A DNA stretch of 64,000 nt. Origin: G963663315 sp965231905 (GTDB lineage: Bacteria; Pseudomonadota; Gammaproteobacteria; Arenicellales; Poriferihabitantaceae). Within the stretch, counting starts at the first letter, position 1, and every line of letters begins with the position of its first letter. Under the pieces are notes generated by a model. That model did not search any database and was not told where the DNA came from. It saw only the letters and a list, made by a program, of their open reading frames with translations. A program made the position numbers and the translations under genes. Below, piece by piece: positions 1-8,223 of this stretch. The DNA is taken from NCBI GenBank assembly GCA_965231905.1, contig CBDDOO010000001.1:124001-188000 (forward strand), given 5' to 3'.

Positions 1-359
1 GATACTGGGGCGCCGTTTGGATGAACGAGCCACTGAATGTGGTGACCTGGAACATGCGTCCGACGGCCAATTCACAAATGGCGATTCAGTTCGGACCCGG
101 CGCGGCCTGGAATGATACTTACTGGAACAACGAACGCATGGGTGAGTTGCTTACGCTCTCACTGGCGGAAACCGACCCGGTCAAGCGCCATGCGATGTAT
201 TGCGAAATGCAAACCCTGATCCACAATGGCAGTGGCATGGTGATTCCCGCTTTCTCCAACATCAACGATGGTGTTGCAGATAACATTATGGGAATACCGA
301 CCGTTCCACTGGGTCAACTGGGCGCATGTGAGTGGCCTGAATTCTGTTGGCTGGCTTGA
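1..359 (+). CDS. ABC transporter substrate-binding protein, C-terminal end (partial)
   Basis: The reading frame is already open at base 3 and ends at TGA 357-359, so only about 118 C-terminal residues are present. The sequence (WNDTYWNNERM, then LAETDPVKRHAMYCEMQTLIH and a closing GACEWPEFCW) fits the C-terminal lobe of family-5 periplasmic binding proteins for peptides, opines and similar solutes; the segment on grouping residues into a schedule of 'ERMGELL' and 'DPVKRHAMY' is typical of that fold. The N terminus and signal peptide lie outside the window. Two permease genes and a double ATPase gene follow on the same strand, which supports an importer role. The transported solute cannot be read from the sequence. 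Confidence 0.85.
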   Translation, partial: YWGAVWMNEPLNVVTWNMRPTANSQMAIQFGPGAAWNDTYWNNERMGELLTLSLAETDPVKRHAMYCEMQTLIHNGSGMVIPAFSNINDGVADNIMGIPTVPLGQLGACEWPEFCWLA

Positions 360-407
360 GTCAAGGGTAGATACGAGATACAGATTCTCGGTTTGATGCT
401 TAATCCG

Positions 408-445
408 GGCCTGCATAAAGAACTCTTTATGCAGGCCGTTTTTTT
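408..445 (+). terminator. Strong hairpin plus T-run between binding-protein and permease genes
   Basis: A perfect 13-bp stem (GGCCTGCATAAAG at 408-420 pairing with 425-437) with a four-base AACT loop is followed by G and seven T residues. This is a textbook intrinsic terminator. It lies inside the transporter operon, so it probably acts as a partial terminator or 3' stabiliser giving more binding protein than permease. Confidence 0.85.
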
Positions 446-487
446 AAGCCTGTCTATCAGAACATTAACTATGGAGGGACATAGCTT

Positions 488-1438
488 ATGATGACGCAAA
501 TGGTTTTGCGCCGAATCGTAATCGGTTTTGGCACCTTGCTGGTGGTGTCCGTGATCGTTTTCCTGGCGACCAGTATCCTGCCCGGCGATGTCGCGCAAAT
601 TCTGCTGGGGCAGAGCGCCACCCCTGAAACCCTGGCAGCCTTGCGGAAGGAACTGGGCCTGGATCAACCGGGATACGTGCAGTATTTCTCCTGGCTGGGA
701 AACATGGCAACCGGCGACCTGGGCGTATCCAAGGCGGGAGGAGCGACGATCACGAGTCTGATCAGCGGCCGCTTTGGCAATACCATGGTCATGTCGGGCC
801 TGGTTGCGGTGATTTCAATACCGGTGTCCATCGCGCTCGGGTTGTGGGCCGCGATGCATCCGGGCACCTGGCTGGATCGTATGGTCACCTTTGGTACGTT
901 AAGTACGATCTCTGTACCGGAATTCTTCATCGCTACCATTCTGGTTCTGATCCTGGCGGTCGAGTTGCATTGGCTGCCTTCAACGGCATACATGACCGGC
1001 GATGAAACCTTTTTTGAATTACTGGGGGCGTTGGCGATGCCGCTGATTACCCTGGTAATCGTGGTCTCGGCGCAGATGATCCGAATGACCCGGGCAGGTA
1101 TCCTGAACGTGATGAATTCCCCCTACATTGAAATGGCGATATTGAAAGGGGTGCCTCGACGGCGAATCATACTCCGGCATGCCTTTTTTAACGCGATTGG
1201 CCCGATTGTCAATGTCATTGCCCTGAACCTGGCCTATCTGGTCAGCGGTGTGGTCATTGTTGAGACCATATTCGCTTATCCCGGCCTTGCCAAACTGATG
1301 GTGGACGGGGTACAGACCCGTGACCTGCCTCTGGTTCAGGCGTGTGCGATGATATTTTGCGCGACCTACGTGGCGCTGATACTGATTGCAGACGTGGCAT
1401 CCATTCTTTCCAATCCTCGTCTCAGAAACCCGAAATAG
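488..1438 (+). CDS. ABC transporter permease, DppB/OppB type
   Basis: This 316-residue membrane protein would be the first of two permeases of a peptide/opine-type importer. About six hydrophobic segments are visible (near residues 10-32, 98-120, 135-158, 178-200, 235-260 and 285-306). The cytoplasmic coupling loop reads IEMAILKGVPRRRIILRHAFFNA, matching the EAA motif that contacts the ATPase. A GGAGGG ribosome site lies at 473-478; two ATGs in a row (488 and 491) make the exact start uncertain by one codon. It sits 128 bp after the binding-protein gene, behind a hairpin, and 13 bp before the second permease. The family is clear; the substrate is unknown. Confidence 0.9.
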   Translation: MMTQMVLRRIVIGFGTLLVVSVIVFLATSILPGDVAQILLGQSATPETLAALRKELGLDQPGYVQYFSWLGNMATGDLGVSKAGGATITSLISGRFGNTMVMSGLVAVISIPVSIALGLWAAMHPGTWLDRMVTFGTLSTISVPEFFIATILVLILAVELHWLPSTAYMTGDETFFELLGALAMPLITLVIVVSAQMIRMTRAGILNVMNSPYIEMAILKGVPRRRIILRHAFFNAIGPIVNVIALNLAYLVSGVVIVETIFAYPGLAKLMVDGVQTRDLPLVQACAMIFCATYVALILIADVASILSNPRLRNPK

Positions 1439-1451
1439 AGGGGAGATAACC

Positions 1452-2366
1452 ATGACTGACAATAACGACATGAAAACAAAAGAAGAAGAGGTTATCGCGA
1501 AGCTGGATACTTTTGATGAGTTGCCCGACGCCCCGCCAAAAAGACGGATCAAACTGTCATGGGTGGGCAAACTCTCTGTTGCAGTGGTCGTTTTCTGGCT
1601 GGTGATCTGCATCATCGGTCCATCCATCGCGCCCTGGCATGAAATGGATATGGAAGGCGATGACAGTTTCCTGGACGCCTACGACAATTTCTACCTGGGC
1701 ACAGATTATCTGGGGAGGGACACCCTGTCCAGGGTGATTTTCGGCGCCAGAAATACCATCGGGATTTCACTTGCAGCGACATTGCTTGCTTATGTGATGG
1801 GGATCACGCTCGGTATACTGGCCGCGGTCAAGGGAGGATGGATTGACATGGGTATCAGCCGGGTCAACGACGCGATATTATCGTTGCCGACCATCATGCT
1901 CGGCCTGATCGTGATCGCCGCGCTGGGGTCCTCAATTCCGATACTGGTCGGAACTGCGGCGGTGATCTATGCCACCAGTGTGTTTCGAATAGCGCGAGCT
2001 CTCGGTCAGGACATTATGGTGCAGGATTTCGTGGAAGCGGCGAAAGCGAGAGGAGAAGGAGTCTGGTGGATCATAAAAGCGGAAGTGCTGCCCAATGCGG
2101 CCATGCCGTTAGCGACCGACTTCGGGTTGCGGCTGGTGTTTGTCGTGTTGTTTATTTCCAGTCTGAGCTTCCTCGGCCTGGGTGTTCAACCTCCGGCGTC
2201 CGATTGGGGAAGCATGGTGCGTGAAAACCTGGGTGGTTTGACCTACGGTTCTTATGCGGCTATCTGGCCAGCCTTCGCAATCGCAACATTCACCATCGCT
2301 ATCAACTTGATCGTCGATGATATTTCCGCCAAATCCGGCGGCAGCCTCGCAAAGAAAATGGTGTAG
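1452..2366 (+). CDS. ABC transporter permease, DppC/OppC type
   Basis: This 304-residue protein is the second permease. The ATG at 1452 has GGGGAGA just upstream; an in-frame ATG at 1386 would overlap the preceding gene and is rejected. It has a charged cytoplasmic N-terminal tail, one hydrophobic segment ending IIGPSIAPW, and then the DppC-type stretch YLGTDYLGRDTLSRVIFGAR. The coupling loop is DFVEAAKARGEGVWWIIKAE, an EAA motif. The stop is 4 bp before the ATPase start, so the genes are probably translated together. It pairs with the upstream DppB-type permease to form the channel. Confidence 0.9.
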   Translation: MTDNNDMKTKEEEVIAKLDTFDELPDAPPKRRIKLSWVGKLSVAVVVFWLVICIIGPSIAPWHEMDMEGDDSFLDAYDNFYLGTDYLGRDTLSRVIFGARNTIGISLAATLLAYVMGITLGILAAVKGGWIDMGISRVNDAILSLPTIMLGLIVIAALGSSIPILVGTAAVIYATSVFRIARALGQDIMVQDFVEAAKARGEGVWWIIKAEVLPNAAMPLATDFGLRLVFVVLFISSLSFLGLGVQPPASDWGSMVRENLGGLTYGSYAAIWPAFAIATFTIAINLIVDDISAKSGGSLAKKMV

Positions 2367-2370
2367 AACG

Positions 2371-4299
2371 ATGGAGCAAAGAGAAAAACTGCTTGAAGTC
2401 AAAGGCCTCAGGATCAGCGCAACCAATGATGACGGGGTAGAAATACCGATCGTCAAAGGGGTCGATTTTAATATCCATAAAGGTGAAGTGGTGGCCCTGA
2501 TCGGCGAGTCGGGTTCGGGAAAAACCACAATATCACTGGCTTCCCTGGCTTATACAAAGCCCGGCTTGCATTTTGCGGGCGGTGAAGTCCTGTTAAATGG
2601 TGAGGATGTGCTGACCATGGCGCCGTTGCGCACCCGCGAAATTCGCGGAGCCAATGTCGCTTACCTTGCGCAAAGCGCGGCGGCCACATTCAATCCCGCC
2701 ATCACCATCGGTGAACAGGTTACAGAGTCTGCTGTTCTTCACGGCATACTCACACAGGAGGAGGCAACCCGGCGAGCAGTCGAGTTATACCATGCGCTGG
2801 AGTTGCCGGATGCGGATCGTATCGGCTTCCGATACCCCCACCAGGTTTCCGGCGGTCAGTTACAGAGGCTGATGGCGGCCATGGCGCTGTGCGGCAAACC
2901 GGATCTGATGGTTCTCGACGAACCGACCACCGCGCTCGACGTGACCACCCAGATCGAAGTCCTGAAAGCGTTCAAGAAAGTGATCCAGGAGGAAAACTCC
3001 GCCGCAATTTATGTCACTCACGACCTCGCGGTGGTTGCGCAGGTAGCCGACCATATCGTGGTGCTTTATGGCGGCGAAGTGATGGAGCAGGGTTCAGCCG
3101 ACCAGATCATCAATAACTCGCAGCATGCCTATACCAAACGTCTGATGGCGGCGGTGCGCCCGACCCCGACAGCCGGAATGGGTGTCGAGGTGGGGAGTGA
3201 ACATGATCGCGAACATGCGGCAATGGAAGTAAAAGACATGACCGCGGGGTATGGCGGAATCGTAGACGGTGAACCCAAGGTGCCGGTCTTGAGAGATGTG
3301 AATGTGGAAGTCAAAAATGGTCATGTTGTCGGCGTTATCGGTGAATCGGGTTGTGGCAAATCAACCCTGGCCCGGGTCATGGCCGGATTGTTGCCGCAGG
3401 CAAAAGGCGAAATCATACTGGAAGGCACAGAACTTGAAGGCGCTCTGCTGGACCGCAAGCGGGAAGAATTGCAAAAGGTCCAGTTTGTGTTCCAGATGGC
3501 CGATACCGCATTGAATCCGAAGCAGGTGATTGGTGACATTATTGGTCGGCCATTGGAGTTTTATCATGGCCTGAAAGGTAAGGAGAGGCATGCCAAGGTG
3601 GCGGAAATCCTGGAGATGGTCGAATTGCCGGCAGAGTTTGCCAGCCGTTACCCGATGGAATTGTCAGGCGGCCAGAAACAGCGGGTCAATATGGCGCGCT
3701 CACTGGCGGCGAATCCCGAAGTGATGTTATGTGATGAAGTCACGTCTGCGCTTGATTCGATAGTCGGCGCCAATGTCATCAAGTTGTTGACGGCGCTGCG
3801 CGACAGGACGGGTGTCTCATTCGTATTTATCAGCCATGATCTGTCTACTGTCGCCTCGTTCGCGGATGAAATTGTCGTACTGTATGCAGGCAGGGTGGTT
3901 GAACAGGGGCCGACCGATGAAGTGCTGACCCCTCCTTTCCATCCTTATACCCGGTTGTTGATCAGTTCGGTTCCAGAAATGAGACTGGGTTGGCTCGAAG
4001 ATACGATGAAGAAGCGTGAAATGGCGGTGGGCATTGCCAAGGGGGTTGAAATCACCGCCGTGGGTTGCCCGTTTTATAATCGCTGTCCGTGTGGAATTGA
4101 GGGTACCTGCGACCGGCAAACTCCTCCAGTGCTTAAACTGGAAGACGGTCACCAGATCGCCTGTCACCTGAGCGTGGAGCGACTTCAGGCCGAGGAGGCG
4201 GAGACGCAGAAAATTCTGAAGGGCTTCGAGAAACTGGGCCAGGGCAAACCCACTGTGCCTGTCGGCCCCGCCGCCAGACCACCCGTGCAGACCATTTGA
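2371..4299 (+). CDS. ABC transporter, fused double ATP-binding protein (DppD-DppF type)
   Basis: This 642-residue protein carries two complete ABC ATPase domains on one chain; most peptide importers use two separate proteins. Domain 1 has Walker A GESGSGKTT (Lys51), signature VSGGQLQR and Walker B LMVLDEPTT. Domain 2 has GESGCGKST (Lys330), LSGGQKQR and VMLCDEVTSALD. The C-terminal tail has a cysteine-rich segment (CPFYNRCPCGIEGTC) typical of the oligopeptide ATPase extension. The start at 2371 avoids overlap with the permease gene that an in-frame start at 2317 would create. Fused pairs of this kind are known (GsiA-like), so the fusion is not unique. Both sites look catalytically intact. Confidence 0.92.
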   Translation: MEQREKLLEVKGLRISATNDDGVEIPIVKGVDFNIHKGEVVALIGESGSGKTTISLASLAYTKPGLHFAGGEVLLNGEDVLTMAPLRTREIRGANVAYLAQSAAATFNPAITIGEQVTESAVLHGILTQEEATRRAVELYHALELPDADRIGFRYPHQVSGGQLQRLMAAMALCGKPDLMVLDEPTTALDVTTQIEVLKAFKKVIQEENSAAIYVTHDLAVVAQVADHIVVLYGGEVMEQGSADQIINNSQHAYTKRLMAAVRPTPTAGMGVEVGSEHDREHAAMEVKDMTAGYGGIVDGEPKVPVLRDVNVEVKNGHVVGVIGESGCGKSTLARVMAGLLPQAKGEIILEGTELEGALLDRKREELQKVQFVFQMADTALNPKQVIGDIIGRPLEFYHGLKGKERHAKVAEILEMVELPAEFASRYPMELSGGQKQRVNMARSLAANPEVMLCDEVTSALDSIVGANVIKLLTALRDRTGVSFVFISHDLSTVASFADEIVVLYAGRVVEQGPTDEVLTPPFHPYTRLLISSVPEMRLGWLEDTMKKREMAVGIAKGVEITAVGCPFYNRCPCGIEGTCDRQTPPVLKLEDGHQIACHLSVERLQAEEAETQKILKGFEKLGQGKPTVPVGPAARPPVQTI

Positions 4300-4323
4300 T
4301 AGAAAATTAAAGAGAAAAACATT

Positions 4324-4707
4324 ATGAGCAAATATCCCGCCCTTGACGCCATGGGGATTCGCAACCCGGAGCAAATTGAACGGTTTACGACTTTTATGAC
4401 GGATAAAACAGACATTCTGCGTGTAACCTACAATCGCAAGAAGGGGTCCATTCTGCCGGTGAGTAAGAAATACCGGTTTCCGCAGCTCAAGAAATCGACC
4501 ATGGTGGACAGTGGCACCCGCAAAACGGAAGTTATTTTCGAGAGCTCAGCGGAATTCCGCAATGCGGTTGCGGAACTGGGACATTTGATGGATGCTCATG
4601 AAAGTGTGGAAGAAATTCGCAAACTGATTCTGGAAGAAGTGACCATTCTGGAAGAAGACGTTGCGGCTCATATCGGTCATATAAAGTCACTGATCGACAA
4701 GATCTGA
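4324..4707 (+). CDS. DUF3461 family protein
   Basis: This 127-residue soluble protein starts with YPALDAMGIRNPEQIERFT, which I recognise as the opening of the DUF3461 family of gammaproteobacteria. A basic middle section (RKKGSILPVSKKYRFPQLKK) is followed by a C-terminal half that looks helical and acidic. There is no signal peptide, membrane segment or catalytic motif. It lies 24 bp after the transporter ATPase gene and just before the sulfatase gene, so it may share their transcript. The family has no established function that I know of; the family call rests on memory of its N-terminal pattern. Confidence 0.75.
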   Translation: MSKYPALDAMGIRNPEQIERFTTFMTDKTDILRVTYNRKKGSILPVSKKYRFPQLKKSTMVDSGTRKTEVIFESSAEFRNAVAELGHLMDAHESVEEIRKLILEEVTILEEDVAAHIGHIKSLIDKI

Positions 4708-4719
4708 CAATACTGATTA

Positions 4720-6267
4720 GTGTTGCAGGTGCGTACTTTACCTGATTTCATTTTTATCTGTACCGACCAGCAACGCTCTGACAGTCTGGGCTGCTATGGC
4801 AATGCCATAGCGAATACGCCGAATATTGACGCGATTGCCGCTGCGGGGATGCGGTTTGACCGGCATATAACACCGATGCAGATCTGCTCGCCGAGCAGGG
4901 CCACCATGATTACCGGGTTGTATCCGAGGCATCACAGGCTGGCGGTCAACGGGATGGCCCTGCCCCACGATGTGCCTTTACTGACAGAATTCCTGGCAAA
5001 CGCCGGTTATGTGACCCATGGTATCGGCAAGCAGCATCTGCAACCCCTGCTTGCCCCCGCTGACAGAAACATGCCGGATTCAAGAGCGTTCTGGAAAAAG
5101 CCGGAATCGGTCGGCTGGCGTGGTCCATATTATGGTTATCAGACAATCGACCTGCTGCTCGGTGAGTCGGATACCGCTCACCTGGCGGGGCATTATGCTG
5201 ACTGGTTGAATAAGAACCATCCGCAGGCGGCAGAGTGGTTGATGCCACAAAGCGCCGATGAGCCGCCGCCCGCAGACCTGGATGAGGTCTGGGTGAGCAA
5301 AATTCCCGCCGAACTGCATTACAACACCTGGATTACAGATTGCGCCGTCCGGTTCCTGAATCAATCCCGTTCCCCGGACACTCCGTTTTTTCTGTTTGTT
5401 TCCTACCCGGACCCTCACCATCCGTTCGACCCGGTACAGCCTTATGCGGGCCGATATAACCCGGATGATATGCCGTTGCCGCGGGTCGAGGGCGATGAAT
5501 TGTCCAGAATGCCGCCTTATTATGATCAGCTTTATCCCGAGGGACAGGGGTTTCGTGAATTGTACTGGGCAGCGCACGACGATATGGAAGCCGGTTCGAT
5601 GATTACAACCCGGGGTATCAGTGATCAATCCATGCGCAAGGCCATCGCATACACTCACGCCATGACAGAAATGATTGATGACGGTGTCGGCGCTATCCTG
5701 GCCGCGCTTGCGGGCAGTGGCCGGGCCGACAATACGTTTATCGTGTTTACTTCAGACCATGGCGAGCTTCTCGGCGACCATGGCCTGTTGCATAAGGGAC
5801 CGCCGCCCTATCGCCAGTTGACCGAGGTATCGTTGATTATGAGCGGACCGGGCATCCGGCCAGGGCAGACCACCCGCGCCCTGACCAACCATATTGATCT
5901 GGCGCCGACGCTGCTGGATATTTCCGGCGTGCCGTTTGACCCCAATCCATTTGATGGCAAGAGTCTGGCGCCATTATTTTCTGATTCCGGTCATCCTCTG
6001 CGCGCGTACAATTTCGGTGAATATCACCCGACCGTGAAGCCTGAGCTGTACAACCAGACCGTCTCTACCGATCAATGGCGATTTACGGTCTATCCGCATC
6101 GTCCGCAATGGGGCGAGTTGTTCAACCTGTACGATGATCCCACAGAGCGCTTCAATCTGTTCAACCAGGCGGGCTGTGAGGATATTCAATCCGAATTGTC
6201 CGCTGTTCTCGCCAGCCGCTTTCCCCCGCAACCCAGGGTAGACAACGAAGCGCTCTGCAAGTGGTAA
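4720..6267 (+). CDS. Sulfatase, alkaline phosphatase superfamily
   Basis: This 515-residue enzyme would hydrolyse a sulfate ester or a related phosphonate/phosphodiester. The N terminus has the metal-binding FICTDQQRSD block (Asp16) and the signature CSPSR at residues 56-60, in which Cys56 would be oxidised to formylglycine. A second metal site is visible in FTSDHGELLGDHG, followed by HKGPP. There is no obvious signal peptide, so it may act in the cytoplasm. It begins with GTG 12 bp after the DUF3461 gene. The upstream importer might supply its substrate. Choline sulfatase and arylsulfatase subtypes cannot be told apart here. Confidence 0.88.
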   Translation: MLQVRTLPDFIFICTDQQRSDSLGCYGNAIANTPNIDAIAAAGMRFDRHITPMQICSPSRATMITGLYPRHHRLAVNGMALPHDVPLLTEFLANAGYVTHGIGKQHLQPLLAPADRNMPDSRAFWKKPESVGWRGPYYGYQTIDLLLGESDTAHLAGHYADWLNKNHPQAAEWLMPQSADEPPPADLDEVWVSKIPAELHYNTWITDCAVRFLNQSRSPDTPFFLFVSYPDPHHPFDPVQPYAGRYNPDDMPLPRVEGDELSRMPPYYDQLYPEGQGFRELYWAAHDDMEAGSMITTRGISDQSMRKAIAYTHAMTEMIDDGVGAILAALAGSGRADNTFIVFTSDHGELLGDHGLLHKGPPPYRQLTEVSLIMSGPGIRPGQTTRALTNHIDLAPTLLDISGVPFDPNPFDGKSLAPLFSDSGHPLRAYNFGEYHPTVKPELYNQTVSTDQWRFTVYPHRPQWGELFNLYDDPTERFNLFNQAGCEDIQSELSAVLASRFPPQPRVDNEALCKW

Positions 6268-6273
6268 CGGGTG

Positions 6274-6309
6274 GTTTGTCTTTCCCTTGATAAGCGGGAA
6301 TCCACAAAC
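6274..6309. repeat. Short palindromic repeat, copy 1
   Basis: An imperfect inverted repeat starts 6 bases after the sulfatase stop: GTTTGTC-TTTCCC pairs with GGGAATCCACAAAC around TTGATAAGC. The core TTCCCTTGATAAGCGGGAATCCACA differs by one base from a second copy at 52125-52149. It looks like a dispersed REP-type element and could end transcription of the preceding operon. Confidence 0.6.
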
Positions 6310-6374
6310 GGACATTTTCGCCACTAATCACGGTCTATAGAGCCAAAGCCCCTGTGGTTGTCCGGCCGTGGACA

Positions 6375-6412
6375 TTTTCAACGATATCGGAGTATTCTAT
6401 AATCCAGTATAG
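6375..6412 (+). promoter_or_regulatory. Predicted promoter of the vsr-methyltransferase operon
   Basis: TTTTCA at 6375-6380 and TATAAT at 6398-6403 are separated by 17 bp. The -10 box is overlapped by a small inverted repeat, CTATA (6397-6401) and TATAG (6408-6412), which might be an operator. The first gene starts about 60 bp downstream. Based on sequence match only. Confidence 0.5.
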
Positions 6413-6467
6413 CGGCATAGATTGATGAAGTCTTGTCGCCAGTAGAGTTTGAAAAGCAGTAGTAAGT

Positions 6468-6905
6468 ATGGTTATGGCTGATAATGTATCGCCTGAAGTC
6501 CGTAGCCGCATAATGGGGCGGGTCAAATCAAAGGGTATGAAGCCGGAGATACAGGTAAGACGCCTGTTGCATGGTCTTGGTTACCGCTATCGCTTGCATC
6601 GATCCGACCTACCTGGAAAGCCTGATCTGGTTTTCCCATCACGTCACAAAGTCGTGTTTGTAAACGGCTGTTTCTGGCACTACCATACCGACTGTGATCG
6701 GGTTCGAATTCCTGCTACCAATCGGGAATATTGGCTGACCAAACTTAAGCAAAACCAAGCACGTGATACACACAATATTGCATTGTTAGAAGAAAATGGG
6801 TGGGAAGTGATTACAGTATGGGAATGTGAATTGCGAGATATAACGATAACTACCGAACGCCTTCGGGCTTTCCTTGGGAAGCCTGGGTCAACCCGTATCC
6901 TGTGA
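6468..6905 (+). CDS. vsr: Very short patch repair endonuclease (Vsr)
   Basis: This 145-residue protein has the Vsr layout: an opening SPEVRSRIMGRVKSKGMKPE, a catalytic region with GKPDLVFPSRHKVVFVNG, and the metal-site stretch CFWHYHTDC. The active-site Asp in KPDLV and the histidines in WHYH are present. Vsr nicks next to the T in T:G mismatches that arise when 5-methylcytosine deaminates, so it normally travels with a cytosine-5 methyltransferase; one follows 39 bp downstream. A later in-frame ATG at 6474 (MADNVSPEV) may be the true start. It is the first gene of the defence block. Confidence is high because the motifs are intact and the neighbour fits. Confidence 0.93.
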   Translation: MVMADNVSPEVRSRIMGRVKSKGMKPEIQVRRLLHGLGYRYRLHRSDLPGKPDLVFPSRHKVVFVNGCFWHYHTDCDRVRIPATNREYWLTKLKQNQARDTHNIALLEENGWEVITVWECELRDITITTERLRAFLGKPGSTRIL

Positions 6906-6944
6906 TACCGCAACACGCGGGTAGCAATGTGCTATATTCAGGTC

Positions 6945-8024
6945 ATGAATACCAGATATACAGGGAAGAAAAAAACCATCCGATTTATCGACCTGTTTGC
7001 TGGTATTGGCGGGTTTCGTTATGCCATACAAAATGCTGGCGCCGACCTTGGTACGGATGTCGAGTGTGTCTTCAGCAGTGAGATAGATCAGGAATGCCAG
7101 AGGGCCTACGCAGAGAATTTTAGCGAAACCCCACACGGCGATATTACGGAGATAGCCGCTCAGGACATCCCCGACCACGACATTTTGCTGGCTGGTTTCC
7201 CATGCCAGCCATTCAGTATCATCGGGCATATGCGCGGCTTTGACGATACCAGAGGGACATTATTTTTCGACATAGCGCGCATATTGGCAGAGAAGAAACC
7301 GGCGGCATTTGTGCTGGAAAATGTGAAGCTGCTGGTCGGGCACAGCAAGGGACAAACCTTGAATCGGATTCTGGAAACTCTGGACGAGTTAGGATACTAC
7401 ACAACTTATAAAGTGTTGAACGCTCTTGACTTTGGTCTGCCACAGAAAAGAGAACGCGTCTTCATTGTTGGCTTTCGCTCCCCACGCTATTTCAATTGGC
7501 CCACTGGAAATATTCCGATGCGCCCATTGAGTGAAATTCTGGAAGAAGATATTCCCGAAGAATATTTTGCCTCCGGTCATATCAGGCGGAAGAGGCTAAG
7601 CAAGCAAAAGCCAACGAAAGAGCCGACCATCTGGCATGAGAACAAGGCCGGACACATAAGCGCTTATCCGTTTTCGTGTGCTTTACGCGCGGGCGCTTCT
7701 TACAACTACCTTCTGGTGAATGGCGAAAGAAGGCTGACTTTACGGGAAATGTTTCGGCTACAGGGATTTCCGGAAAAAGCCAGGATTGTTTGTAACTATT
7801 CGCAAACCAGGAAGCAGGCGGGTAATAGTCTTCCTGTGCCGGTGGCGCAGGCAGTCATCAAGAATCTGATACAAGCCACAGATTGGGTGTCGACATTTTC
7901 TCAAGAGGAAACCGACAAGCTGGTGGTTGATGATCAACTGCGAATATTTGAGAACATATCAGAATATGACCAAATCTCCGAAACTGCGGACAGTCCAAAA
8001 ATACAAGCCACCGTATCCACTTAA
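6945..8024 (+). CDS. DNA cytosine-5 methyltransferase
   Basis: This 359-residue enzyme transfers a methyl group from S-adenosylmethionine to cytosine in DNA. Motif I DLFAGIGGFR (residues 16-25), catalytic motif IV GFPCQPFS (Cys87), ENV (125-127), the RERVFIVGFR block and the C-terminal QAGNSLPVPVA are all visible. An upstream in-frame ATG at 6927 is possible, but the start at 6945 fits the family better. The target sequence cannot be read. Vsr precedes it and the remains of its presumed restriction partner overlap its last 59 bases. Because that partner is broken by an insertion sequence, this is now probably a solitary methyltransferase. Confidence 0.93.
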   Translation: MNTRYTGKKKTIRFIDLFAGIGGFRYAIQNAGADLGTDVECVFSSEIDQECQRAYAENFSETPHGDITEIAAQDIPDHDILLAGFPCQPFSIIGHMRGFDDTRGTLFFDIARILAEKKPAAFVLENVKLLVGHSKGQTLNRILETLDELGYYTTYKVLNALDFGLPQKRERVFIVGFRSPRYFNWPTGNIPMRPLSEILEEDIPEEYFASGHIRRKRLSKQKPTKEPTIWHENKAGHISAYPFSCALRAGASYNYLLVNGERRLTLREMFRLQGFPEKARIVCNYSQTRKQAGNSLPVPVAQAVIKNLIQATDWVSTFSQEETDKLVVDDQLRIFENISEYDQISETADSPKIQATVST

Positions 8025-8219
8025 TGGCTTTCCCGAAAGCTTTGCGCTTGATTTGGGGCGGGAGGTTATTTATTTGCTTGCCTCCAGAGGGAAACAAGCA
8101 AGACTGGAAGGTTCAGACTGGGAAGAGATTTTTGCTCGTTTAGTCGGTGCGAAGTGGAAACCCTCAAATGTTGGGCTTGATGATGTTGTCTTGCAGCAAA
8201 CAGCATGGGGAGCCAAAAC

Positions 8220-8223
8220 TGTA
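8220..8223. repeat. Left target-site duplication (TGTA)
   Basis: TGTA directly precedes the left end of the insertion sequence and is repeated directly after its right end at 9420-9423. A four-base duplication is the length made by IS5-group elements. Confidence 0.8.

Noticed and set aside
6335..6526. A 63-codon minus-strand frame before vsr
   Set aside because: It covers the probable vsr promoter and the vsr start; no ribosome site or recognisable pattern.
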